From the NCBI GenBank assembly GCA_026129405.1, contig JAHCID010000001.1:465237-529236 (forward strand): a stretch of DNA of 64,000 nt, written 5' to 3'. This document shows positions 26,972-34,537 of this stretch, in pieces (within the stretch, counting starts at the first letter, position 1; each line of letters starts with the position of its first letter). The notes beneath the pieces are model-generated. The model searched no databases, was not told the origin of the DNA, and worked only from the letters and a program-made list of their open reading frames with translations. The position numbers and the translations under genes are program-made. Source of the stretch: a bacterium. Its GTDB lineage: Bacteria; Desulfobacterota; Binatia; DP-6.

Positions 26972-27972
26972 GGAGCGTATCCGTGCCGTTGGAGAATCGC
27001 TCGGATCGCCTCTCGAGCTGCGGTTAGTCGCTCGCGCTCTTCGGCGGTCGCTTCCGCGCCTCGCCGTTGCTGCACTTGGGCGCGCTGTAGAGTACGTTCA
27101 GCAATCCCATAGCCGTCTCGGATTCGCTCGCGGAGCTCTTGTTCGAGCCGCCGGTGGCTCTCGCGCACTTGGTCGTCGAGGTCACTAGTCACGCGAGTCG
27201 AGTTGGCGACGATCAGTCGATCCAGGTAGTCGACGGGGTGCTCCATGAGGGTCGAGGTGAAGAATCCCGGGAGCCGAAACAGATCGCTGAACCATCGCGC
27301 CGGAGAGCGGCTGGTTATGTATATTAGCTCCGTGAAGTAGATTCCGCTCTTGCCGTGAAATCCGCGTCCAGCTTCGAGAACGGGCGGTATCTCCGCTGGT
27401 TGACCACCACTCTGGGAGACCACCCTGGCGAGAAAATCGTTGGCGAGGTCGACAAACCATTTCATCGCGGAACGATATGCGGCCTCGGCTATCGGTTGTT
27501 CTTCCTGTCGCCAGGAATCGAGGAGGCGACGATAGATGTGCTGGGCAACCTGATGCGCGTCGCGCCAACGCTTGACGCGAGAATGCGACTCGCCAGCCCC
27601 GATGACGCTGCGGAGTTCCTCCTGCGCAGCCGGGCCTACGCGCATCCGGAATGCCTGCTGTCGTTCGACGAACTGGGCTCGAAGTCGGCTCTCTTCTGCG
27701 GTCAGCAAGGAGCCGAAGGCACGCAGCGAGTGCTCCGCAGATGCCGCGACCTGCCTCAACGCCGTGATGCGCTGTTGGGATTCGGCAAGTGGTCGTGTCA
27801 GCGGGCCGACGCATGCTACGTAAAAGAGCCCCGCGGCGACCCGATCGGCGAACTCAGCGGTCTCAACGGAAAGCGCGCTGATTTCAAGCTTGGCCGCGAT
27901 GGCCGCGAACTCGCGCAAGCCTGCGGGACCGACGGGGGAGGGGCTGGCGGTTTGAAGGGCGATCGCTACCAT
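26968..27972 (-). CDS. dynamin-like protein lacking its GTPase domain
   Basis: 334 residues. The N-terminus runs ISALSVETAEFADRVAAGL then FYVACVG. In bacterial dynamin-like proteins FYVACVG is followed at once by the G1 loop GQFKRGKST. Here it joins directly to PLTRPLAESQQRITALRQ, a segment that normally follows the GTPase domain. No G1, G3 (DxPG) or G4 motif exists. The remainder is helical coiled-coil rich, with a hydrophobic-amphipathic segment RWFSDLFRLPGFFTSTLMEH. First gene after the fluoride riboswitch; its stop overlaps the crcB start. The start is uncertain: ATG 27972 lacks a clear ribosome site. Confidence 0.6.
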   Translation of the reverse strand: MVAIALQTASPSPVGPAGLREFAAIAAKLEISALSVETAEFADRVAAGLFYVACVGPLTRPLAESQQRITALRQVAASAEHSLRAFGSLLTAEESRLRAQFVERQQAFRMRVGPAAQEELRSVIGAGESHSRVKRWRDAHQVAQHIYRRLLDSWRQEEQPIAEAAYRSAMKWFVDLANDFLARVVSQSGGQPAEIPPVLEAGRGFHGKSGIYFTELIYITSRSPARWFSDLFRLPGFFTSTLMEHPVDYLDRLIVANSTRVTSDLDDQVRESHRRLEQELRERIRDGYGIAERTLQRAQVQQRRGAEATAEERERLTAAREAIRAILQRHGYAP

Positions 27973-27985
27973 CGTTGTTGCTCAT

Positions 27986-28034
27986 GGTAGGAGTCATCAG
28001 CCCTTCGGGCAGTTATACGGCGAACCCCATCGCC
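27986..28034 (-). promoter_or_regulatory. fluoride riboswitch (crcB motif)
   Basis: Reading the minus strand: GGCGATGGGGTTCGCC, then GTATAACTGCCC, GAAGGGC, TGATGACTCCTACC. This has the full crcB-RNA layout: stem GGCG/CGCC closed over ATGGGGTT, conserved ATAACTGCC, hairpin GCCC-GAA-GGGC, and the terminal TGATGACTCCTAC that pairs back (GGGGT with ACTCC forms the pseudoknot arm). It ends 13 bases before the ATG of the first operon gene. Fluoride binding should raise expression of the operon including crcB. No terminator stem is visible, so control may be at translation. Confidence 0.92.
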
Positions 28035-28182
28035 GAAGATGTTAGGTTAGCTGCCCGCAACGGGGGACGCAACTATTCTCTCATCGCGTCTCGCGCTGAA
28101 CGTCCAAGTGGAGCTGCTTCTTCGCGCGGATGGCCGCGTCCTCGAAGACTTTGGTCATCAGCGCGCCGCGGTTCGTGAGGCC

Positions 28183-28347
28183 TCAACGAATCTCGGACGG
28201 GATCGGGGATACGAGGTGCAGCCGATGGAGCGACCCGGACCACGCCTCGTACTCCGGCGCATGGCATTCGCGGCACGCCTCTGAGCCGACGAAGTAGCCC
28301 TCGTCGAGACGAGATGACTGACAGCCTGCCGCGGGTACAACTGGCAT
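28183..28347 (-). pseudogene. c-type heme protein fragment (one CxxCH)
   Basis: A 54-residue frame from ATG 28347 contains LDEGYFVGSEACRECHAPEY and then EAWSGSLHR, with C25, C28 and H29 as a heme-attachment site. VGSEAC-x2-CH-x2-EYEAW-x-GS is the usual first heme block of multiheme cytochromes. No further heme motif follows before the stop at 28183. It has no proper signal peptide, so it is best read as a broken end of a larger gene carried by the island. Confidence 0.6.
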
Positions 28348-28468
28348 GCGCTCCCGACAACAGCCACACGCTCGCCGAACTCACCGCATCGAAAGGAGGG
28401 GTCCATTGGTAGAATCTCTGAAGTTTCGAGCGCTCGCTCAACCACCCTCGTGAGGTGTCACGCAAAAG

Positions 28469-28618
28469 GTGAAACCGCGCGCCCTGCTCGGCGCATTGGT
28501 AGGTGTCGGCGCGACGCTGTTAGTGCCCGTGGTTCCGACTTTGGTGCGGCCCGCTACCCCGGAGATGGCCTCGTGGCTGTGGCCCGGATGGTTCAGATGG
28601 CGCAGACTTGATGCTTAA
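28469..28618 (+). CDS. small membrane protein, possible
   Basis: A 49-residue frame from GTG 28469 to TAA. One hydrophobic helix (LLGALVGVGATLLVPVVPTL) is followed by a Trp-rich end (ASWLWPGWFRWRRLD). The start context is weak (AAAGG directly abuts). It is the only plus-strand candidate inside the island. It could be a real small protein or chance. The surrounding 28035-28652 stretch otherwise holds only the heme fragment. Confidence 0.3.
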   Translation: MKPRALLGALVGVGATLLVPVVPTLVRPATPEMASWLWPGWFRWRRLDA

Positions 28619-28652
28619 GAACTACGGCCGTGATCCGGGCGTCATCACTGGT

Positions 28653-29069
28653 CTACGCCTCCTGCATTGAGCGGATGCGGGAGTCCCTGAGATGCCATCC
28701 GGGGGCTGCATTCGCCTCTCTGGTTGCGCGCCTGGCGACCTCCTCGTGCGAGCGCGCGTGTTGGATATGCTGATCGATCTGGACGATCTCTTCTCCGTTC
28801 GCCGCCGGTAGTTCGAGAGTTGCGAGTTCGTTGAAGATCGCGATGGTCCGTCGGCCAGCATTGCTTGCCAGCCACTCGTGAACTTGTAGCTTTGACCAGA
28901 CGACGTGGGCGATCTCGTGGCATGCGACGAAAGCGCAAACCTGCGCGAGGAGGTCCGAAATTGTGGCGCGATGCGCATCGGACCTCTCCAGGAGGATGTC
29001 CAGAAGGTTCTTGTCGCACTCTTCTTGGCGTAGTCGATCGTAATAGGCCTCGGCTGGCCTACGCCCCAT
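28653..29069 (-). CDS. HExxH putative zinc peptidase, C-terminal half of a split pair
   Basis: 138 residues. The motif is VACHEIAHVVWSKL, H51, E52 and H55, within a helix preceded by LLAQVCAF; a possible third ligand is the Glu in NELATLELP. No membrane segment. The frame begins 11 bp inside the end of the upstream gene (29059-29598), so the two may once have been one protein of about 310 residues, or are coupled genes. I do not recognise the family. HExxH proteins beside mobile DNA are often peptidases of the ImmA kind, but the motif alone cannot show that. Confidence 0.5.
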   Translation of the reverse strand: MGRRPAEAYYDRLRQEECDKNLLDILLERSDAHRATISDLLAQVCAFVACHEIAHVVWSKLQVHEWLASNAGRRTIAIFNELATLELPAANGEEIVQIDQHIQHARSHEEVARRATREANAAPGWHLRDSRIRSMQEA

Positions 29070-29598
29070 CGTCAGTTGACCACAACAGCGTGTCCATCAG
29101 TCGTGCTCGGTGGGTGTCGTTCTTCACTATGCCGTCCAGCAGTTTGCAGGCGATGTCCCTCATGATCATCGAGCCCGATATGCCGATGTCTCGAGCGAAC
29201 GCGTCGGAGGGTTCCGGTTGACCCGCCTGAAACCATGCGGCCACCAGCCCTTGGTCGGTCACGGACAGGTGCTCGACCGTGAGATTGTCGATCAGTAGTT
29301 CGACGAATCCGTAGTCGAGCAGGACATGCGCGGTCTGTGCGGATGGAAACGAGGAGCAGAACCTGTCCAGCGTATACACCTCGACGACGTTGATGGTCGC
29401 GGGATGGCTGGGAGCCGAGGTCGCGTAGATGTCGCGGATGAGCCGGTGGACGGCATCAGTGTCGAAGTCGTAGCGATGTGACGCCTGGCGACGTTCCTGA
29501 AGCCTATGGCGGGTGTCGGACAAGACACCTCGCCTGCCGTTACGAATCGAATGCCCGCTGACTCCGATGGCGCCATGTTTAAGGCAATTTCGCACCAT
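29059..29598 (-). CDS. unknown island protein upstream of the HExxH gene
   Basis: 179 residues, soluble, acidic in the second half. DTDAVHRLIRDIYATSAP, TAHVLLDYGFVELLIDNLTV, DIGISGSMIMRDIACKLLDG suggest an alpha/beta fold. No known motif is seen. It overlaps the HExxH gene by 11 bp on the same strand. The start is unsure, since the first ~40 residues (RHRLQERRQASH region) look unlike the rest. Nothing recognisable lies between it and the tRNA (29599-29898) apart from a short repeat at 29825-29839. Confidence 0.45.
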   Translation of the reverse strand: MVRNCLKHGAIGVSGHSIRNGRRGVLSDTRHRLQERRQASHRYDFDTDAVHRLIRDIYATSAPSHPATINVVEVYTLDRFCSSFPSAQTAHVLLDYGFVELLIDNLTVEHLSVTDQGLVAAWFQAGQPEPSDAFARDIGISGSMIMRDIACKLLDGIVKNDTHRARLMDTLLWSTDDGA

Positions 29599-29898
29599 CC
29601 CTGTCTTGCGATCAAGGGATGTCAGCCAGACACACCGTTAGCGTACAAGCCCCGTATGCGCGCGTGCGAACACTCGAAGCCGTTGCGGTGTTCAGCTGCC
29701 CCGGGGCCTCGAGCCGGTGCGCCATCACTTCGGCATAGCAATGCTTGCAGCGGGATGAGTCGGTACATGTTGGCCGGGCTCATGCTGGTCGACGGCAGCA
29801 ACTCAGGCGCCTGACCAGACGCCCAACCGGCACCAGCTAAGAGACCGCCGAGGAGCGCCGCGAGAGCGCGACGCAAGTGCGTGATCGGCGAAGCAAAA

Positions 29899-29974
<76 letters not shown>

Positions 29975-30023
29975 GACGGTCCGAACCCTAGCCCACGGAC
30001 CAGAGCCGGGCAAGGCGAAACCG

Positions 30024-30992
30024 TCAGGACGACGCCGGTGCCGCCGCCGCGCTCGCCGTGAGCAGGACGAGCACGATCCAGAGGAGATCCGCCAGCAGCA
30101 GATGGAGGAGCTGGAGCGGAATCGGCGCCAGCAGCCAAACGTTCGCGAGGCCGATGACGAGCTGGAGCGCATAGAGGCCGACGGCCGCTCCGGCGAGACG
30201 TGCGACGCCGCCGCCCGGGACGCTCCGCAGCGTCACCAGCGACGCGACGAACACCAGCGCGCCGACCAGCATGGCCAGCGTCGGGTGCCAGATGCGGAGG
30301 CGCACGAAGAGGTGCGCCGTCGGGGAGAAGGTGAGCGCGGCGCCTTCGGCACGGGTCGCGACCGGGAAGAGCGTGTCGCCGAGCGCCGTCACGGCCCCGC
30401 TGATGCCGAGCACGAGGACGCCGCCGAGCGCTGCGCCGAGCGCGATGCGGGCGCCGAGCGGCATCGCGCCGCGCGGCCGCGCGGCGCGGCCCGCCCAGTA
30501 CGCCGTCAGCGCCATGGTCGCAACCAGCAGGAACGTGTTCATCAGGTGGCCGGCCATCCACACGGCGCGCGCCGTCGACGTGTCGCCCGCGACCAGCTCG
30601 AGCAGGACGAGCCCGGCGCCGATCAGCGCCTCGAGCACCATGAAGACCGCCGTCCAGGCGGCGGCGCTGCGGACGAGGTCGCCGCGCGGGAAGCGGCGCC
30701 AGGCGCCGACGACGAGGCCGATCACCAGCAGCAGCGCCGCGCCGCTGGTGAGCCGATGGCCGAACTCGACGAGCGTCTCGGCGGTCGGCGAGCGCGGCAC
30801 GACCTCGCCGTTGCACAGCGGCCAATGACTGCCGCAGCCGGCGCCCGAGCCGGTGGCGCGCACGAAGGCGCCCCAGAGGATGACGAAGAGGGTGGCCCCG
30901 AGCGTCCACCAGGCGTAGTGCGCGAAGCCGCGGGCCGCCGGGCGGACGGCGGGCGAAGCGGGGACGTCGAGGACCGCGGCCGAGGTCGCCAC
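30024..30992 (-). CDS. ctaA: heme A synthase, COX15/CtaA family
   Basis: 322 residues, eight TM helices. Characteristic segments: [20 protein letters not shown] with the Cys pair region (GCGSHWPLC), [33 protein letters not shown] and [11 protein letters not shown]; the four conserved His are the heme ligands. It converts heme O to heme A for aa3-type cytochrome oxidase. No oxidase genes are nearby, so it is a detached assembly gene. Divergent from the sigma-54 activator; the island tRNA lies just downstream. Confidence 0.93.
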   Translation of the reverse strand: MATSAAVLDVPASPAVRPAARGFAHYAWWTLGATLFVILWGAFVRATGSGAGCGSHWPLCNGEVVPRSPTAETLVEFGHRLTSGAALLLVIGLVVGAWRRFPRGDLVRSAAAWTAVFMVLEALIGAGLVLLELVAGDTSTARAVWMAGHLMNTFLLVATMALTAYWAGRAARPRGAMPLGARIALGAALGGVLVLGISGAVTALGDTLFPVATRAEGAALTFSPTAHLFVRLRIWHPTLAMLVGALVFVASLVTLRSVPGGGVARLAGAAVGLYALQLVIGLANVWLLAPIPLQLLHLLLADLLWIVLVLLTASAAAAPASS

Positions 30993-31120
30993 GGGCGGAG
31001 CCTAGCGCCTGCGATCCGAGACGCAACCGCGGGCCGGTTGCGGAGAGCCGTGCCGCCCGCACCGCGGAGCGCCTGTCCCACGTTGAAGGCCGCGCCGCTC
31101 GCAGGCTAGCATCGCCGCTC

Positions 31121-32686
31121 ATGGCTCGTGAGGCCGACCGCCTGCGGCTGCTCCACGAGCTCGGATGCGCCTTCGCGGCCCGGACCGAGCTCGACGAGCT
31201 CATGCCGCTCATCGTCGAGCGTTGCCGCACCGTGCTCGACTGCGACGGCGTCGCCGTCCTGCTGCACGATCCCGAGCAGAACGAGTTCTACTTCCCGTAC
31301 ACGGCCAGCGATCCCAGCGTCGCCGCCGAGCTGGCGACGCTGCGCTTCCCCGCCGAGCACGGCATCGCCGGCGCCGTCTTCCGCAGCGGCCATCCGCAGC
31401 GGGTCGACGACGTCTCGCGGGACACCCGCTTCTGGCCGGGCGTCGATCACCGCACGGGCGCGGTCACACGCAACCTCCTCGCCGCACCGTTGACGACGGC
31501 GCGCGGCACCATCGGCGTCATAGAGGTCATCAACCGCCACGGCGGCGACTTCACCGACGACGACCTCGCGCTGCTCGAGGCGCTCGGCGGCAGCGTCGCC
31601 GTCGCGCTCGAGAACGCGCGGCTGTGGGAGGAGCTGCGCGCTTCCGAGGAGCGGTTGCGCGCGCAGGTGGTGGCGCTGCGGCGCGACCTCGCCCGGCGCG
31701 ACCGCTTCGTCGAGATCGTCGGCACCACGCCTGCCATGGCGGAGGTATTCCGGCTGATGGAGAGCGCGGCGCCGGCGGCGATCGCGGTGCTGGTCGAGGG
31801 CGAGACCGGCACCGGCAAGGAGCTCGTCGCGCGCGGCATCCATCGCGCCAGCCCGCGCGCGGACCGGCCGTTCCTCGCCGTCAACTGCGCTGCGTTCACC
31901 GAGACGCTGCTCGAGAGCGAGCTCTTCGGCCACCGCCGCGGCGCCTTCACCGGCGCGGACCGCGACCGGCGCGGGCTGTTCGAGGCGGCGGACGGCGGCA
32001 CCGTCTTCCTGGACGAGGTCGGCGAGATGCCGTTCCCGATGCAGGCGAAGCTGCTGCGCGTCCTCCAGGAGGGCGAGGTGACGCCGCTGGGCGACGCCCG
32101 CCCGCGGCGGGTCGACGTCCGCGTCGTGTCGGCGACCAACCGCGAGCTCTCCGGCGAGGTCGCACGCGGCACCTTCCGACAGGACCTCTTCTACCGCCTG
32201 GCCGCCTTCCCGATCCGCCTGCCGCCGCTGCGCGAGCGGCGCGACGACATTCCCGTGCTCGCGCAGCACCTGCTGGCGGCGGCCGCGGAGCGGCAGCACA
32301 AATTCATCGCCGGGCTGTCGCCGGAGGTGCTGGGACGCCTCGTCCAGCACGATTGGCCCGGCAACGTGCGCGAGCTCCAGAACGAGATCGAGCGCGCGGT
32401 GGTCGTCGCCCAGCCGGGCGACGCGATCCAGCCGGAGCACCTCTCGCCCCGACTGCGCAGCGGCGTGCGCCCGTCGGCCGCCGCGCGACCGTCCCCCGCG
32501 CCGCCGCCGGCGACGGACGGCAACGCGACCACCGGCTCGCTGCGGACCGCGCGCGCCGCGTTCGAGCGCGGCTACGTCGCCGAGGCGCTGCGGGCGCACG
32601 GCGGCAACGTCTCGCACACCGCTCGCGCGCTCGGCCTCTCGCGCGTCATGCTCCAGAAGAAGATGAAGGAGTACGGGCTGCGCTGA
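31121..32686 (+). CDS. GAF-domain sigma-54-dependent activator
   Basis: 521 residues. GAF domain at ~20-165 (a small-molecule sensor), a coiled linker, then the AAA+ core: Walker A GETGTGKE (227-234), sigma-54 contact loop GAFTGA (274-279), Walker B GTVFLDEVGEMP, and the Arg-finger region FRQDLFYRLAAFPIRLPPLRER in parts. A Fis-type HTH ends the protein (HGGNVSHTARALGLSRVML). No receiver domain, so a bound ligand, not phosphorylation, should control it. It lies next to a TPR gene with a sigma-54 promoter, its probable target. Confidence 0.93.
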   Translation: MAREADRLRLLHELGCAFAARTELDELMPLIVERCRTVLDCDGVAVLLHDPEQNEFYFPYTASDPSVAAELATLRFPAEHGIAGAVFRSGHPQRVDDVSRDTRFWPGVDHRTGAVTRNLLAAPLTTARGTIGVIEVINRHGGDFTDDDLALLEALGGSVAVALENARLWEELRASEERLRAQVVALRRDLARRDRFVEIVGTTPAMAEVFRLMESAAPAAIAVLVEGETGTGKELVARGIHRASPRADRPFLAVNCAAFTETLLESELFGHRRGAFTGADRDRRGLFEAADGGTVFLDEVGEMPFPMQAKLLRVLQEGEVTPLGDARPRRVDVRVVSATNRELSGEVARGTFRQDLFYRLAAFPIRLPPLRERRDDIPVLAQHLLAAAAERQHKFIAGLSPEVLGRLVQHDWPGNVRELQNEIERAVVVAQPGDAIQPEHLSPRLRSGVRPSAAARPSPAPPPATDGNATTGSLRTARAAFERGYVAEALRAHGGNVSHTARALGLSRVMLQKKMKEYGLR

Positions 32687-32691
32687 GCGGG

Positions 32692-33255
32692 TCAGGGACC
32701 GCTATGGGCCACTGCCAGCGGGCGGCCGCCGTCGGCTTGGGCCAGGTAGAGGTGCGCGGCCATGTTCTCCGGATCGAGCTCGAGGGCGCGGCGGAGCAGC
32801 TCGCGGCCGCGCTCGGCGTTGCCGCCGGCGATGGCTGGCGTCTCGATCAGCGCGGCGCCCTTGCCGACGAGCGCCGGCACGTGGTCCGGGTTCAGCGCCA
32901 GCGCGCGATCGACGGCGGCGCGGGCACGGCGCAGCTTTGCGAACGCGGTGAGGGCGAACCCCTCGTCCCGCAGCTGCTTGCCCAGGGCGCAGAAGACGGC
33001 GAAGTGCGCGTCGGCATCGGCGTCGTTGGCCTCCACCGCCCGCTCCGCCGTGGCGAGGGCGCGGTCGAGGATCGCTTCGCGGGCGTCGCCCGTGAGGGCG
33101 TCGGCGCGGGCACAGAGCGCCAACGCTGCCGCGGCCCGCGGACCCGCGGCAGCGGGCGCGGCGAGCGAGAGCACCGACGCCACGACGGCGAGGAGGATGA
33201 TCGTCCGCGGCGCGGCTGGGATGCAGGCGATCGGGCGTGTCGTCGGGGCGAGCAT
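32692..33255 (-). CDS. secreted TPR-repeat protein
   Basis: 187 residues from ATG 33255, set by the strong AGGAGGAG site. A signal peptide (PRTIILLAVVASVLSLAAPA, cut after AAA) is followed by about three tetratricopeptide repeats: AVEANDADADAHFAVFCALG, AVDRALALNPDHVPALVGKG, LLRRALELDPENMAAHLYLA. This is a periplasmic scaffold type. It converges with the sigma-54 activator gene, 5 bp between stops. Its own promoter is of the -24/-12 class, so it is likely switched by such an activator. Confidence 0.8.
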   Translation of the reverse strand: MLAPTTRPIACIPAAPRTIILLAVVASVLSLAAPAAAGPRAAAALALCARADALTGDAREAILDRALATAERAVEANDADADAHFAVFCALGKQLRDEGFALTAFAKLRRARAAVDRALALNPDHVPALVGKGAALIETPAIAGGNAERGRELLRRALELDPENMAAHLYLAQADGGRPLAVAHSGP

Positions 33256-33295
33256 CTCGTCTCCTCCTCTGCGTGCGGACTCGTTCGGAGCCAGA

Positions 33296-33311
33296 AGCAA
33301 GCGCGGTGCCA
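33296..33311 (-). promoter_or_regulatory. sigma-54 (-24/-12) promoter of the TPR gene
   Basis: On the minus strand TGGCACCGCGCTTGCT matches TGGCACG-N4-TTGCW at all positions but one (C for the G after TGGCAC). The expected start would be near 33284, leaving about 30 nt of leader with the AGGAGGAG site before ATG 33255. An inverted GCTCG...CGAGC pair lies upstream (33343-33378), a possible activator site. The promoter is also one arm of a 13-bp inverted repeat spanning 33299-33330. Confidence 0.75.
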
Positions 33312-33480
33312 TCCCACTGGCACCGCGCTTCGTCGGGGGCCGGCTCGTACGAAGCTCGTTTTGTAGAACGTTCGAGCGCACCCGCCGGGCGGCGGCGGAC
33401 CGCTGCCTGAGTATCGGCAGCTTCGCCGAAAAGGTGCGGCGCTACCGGGATGGCCGCGGGGGGATTCACGTCTGTCTGCG

Positions 33481-33504
33481 CTGCCCGCGCAGATGCGCGG
33501 GCAG
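33481..33504. repeat. 11-bp perfect inverted repeat, 2-nt loop
   Basis: CTGCCCGCGCA, GA, TGCGCGGGCAG. It lies in the gene-poor stretch 33312-33707 that otherwise shows no coding signal. No T-tract. Confidence 0.5.
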
Positions 33505-33707
33505 GGTGCGACTGGCGCCGCGGCGGTTATCCATATAAGTCAACGGATGTCGGCTTGTTCGCGCGCGACCTCGCGCCGCTCCCCCCGGGAGCAACGCGTC
33601 CTCCCCGCTGGCAATCGCGACGACGTCTGAAGCCGCCCCGGCTGGGGCAGACCAGGAGCGCGACGTGGGTTCGAGAGAGTTTCGCCGTCCGGGAGGGGGT
33701 CGTTAGC

Positions 33708-34100
33708 GTGTCGACTCCGCAGCGTCCCGTTTTCCCTTCGCGCATTCCCCGTCCTCGAAGCGCCGGCTCGGACGGACCCGTTCTCGCGGTCGGCCATCGC
33801 GCCACCATTCGCTCCGCGGGCCCCGGCACCAAGGGTGCCACCCTGACGGACGAGAACGGCACCACCGCCCTTATGACGCTCGACGAAGGCACCGTCGTCG
33901 ACATCGTCGCCTGGAAGCCGCGCGGCTCGGGGGGGACGCGCTACCGCATCCGCTGCACCGACGACGCGGGATGCGAGGGTTGGGTGGGCTCGGCGAACCT
34001 CGCCGCCATCCCGACGCCGCCGCCCCGACCCCGGGTCCTGCCGCCGGCGACGGCCACCCCGAAGGGTGTCACCGCGCGGCCGCGTCGCTCGACGCGCTGA
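33708..34100 (+). CDS. small SH3-like domain protein
   Basis: 130 residues from GTG 33708, preceded by GGGAGGGGG at good spacing. After a basic, Pro-rich N-terminus the segment AVGHRATIRSAGPGTKGATL, ALMTLDEGTVVDIVAWKPRG and GCEGWVGSANLAAIP resembles a bacterial SH3 (SH3b) domain with its closing Trp-Val. The tail is Pro/Arg-rich. No signal peptide. Function unknown; SH3b domains often bind cell wall. Confidence 0.55.
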   Translation: MSTPQRPVFPSRIPRPRSAGSDGPVLAVGHRATIRSAGPGTKGATLTDENGTTALMTLDEGTVVDIVAWKPRGSGGTRYRIRCTDDAGCEGWVGSANLAAIPTPPPRPRVLPPATATPKGVTARPRRSTR

Positions 34101-34124
34101 ACCGTCTCCGCTAGAGCCACCGGC

Positions 34125-34529
34125 GTGAAGGGTCACGCACGCAACCTCATGACCGAGCGGGTGACCTCGGTGGCACCCGATACGCCGCTCGACGCGATCG
34201 CCGCGACGCTCGTCGGCGAAGCGATCAGCGGCGTCCCCGTCGTCGACGCCAGCGAAGCCGTCGTCGGCATGGTGACGGAGAGCGACATCATCACCGCGCT
34301 GCTCCGTCAGGACGCCGCCGACACGCCGGCCCGCACGCTGATGTCGGCGCCGGCTATCACCATCGACGAGTTCGCGCCCACCGACGAGGTGATCACCGTC
34401 CTGCGCGAGCGGCGCATCCACCACCTGCCGGTGGTCCGTGCCGGCAAGCTGGTCGGCATCATCGCGCCGTCCGACGTGCTGCGCTACTTCGTCGAGCGCG
34501 ACCTGCCCACGCCGCCCGAGGCGGGCTGA
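34125..34529 (+). CDS. CBS-domain pair protein
   Basis: 134 residues, GTG start. Two CBS motifs in tandem: ARNLMTERVTSVAPDTPLDA to VVGMVTESDII, then ARTLMSAPAITIDEFAPTDE to LVGIIAPSDVL. A stand-alone CBS pair usually binds adenine nucleotides and regulates a partner. lhgO starts 8 bp downstream, so it may modulate that enzyme or an unlinked one. Confidence 0.85.
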   Translation: MKGHARNLMTERVTSVAPDTPLDAIAATLVGEAISGVPVVDASEAVVGMVTESDIITALLRQDAADTPARTLMSAPAITIDEFAPTDEVITVLRERRIHHLPVVRAGKLVGIIAPSDVLRYFVERDLPTPPEAG

Positions 34530-34537
34530 CGCCGCGC

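Noticed and set aside
28081-28158. A 25-residue minus-strand frame (MTKVFEDAAIRAKKQLHLDV)
   Set aside because: Too short, no ribosome site, and downstream of a broken heme gene. It could be chance or more debris.
24092-29898. An integrase or recombinase gene in the island
   Set aside because: I looked for the R-H-R-Y blocks of tyrosine recombinases and serine-recombinase motifs in the larger frames and saw none.
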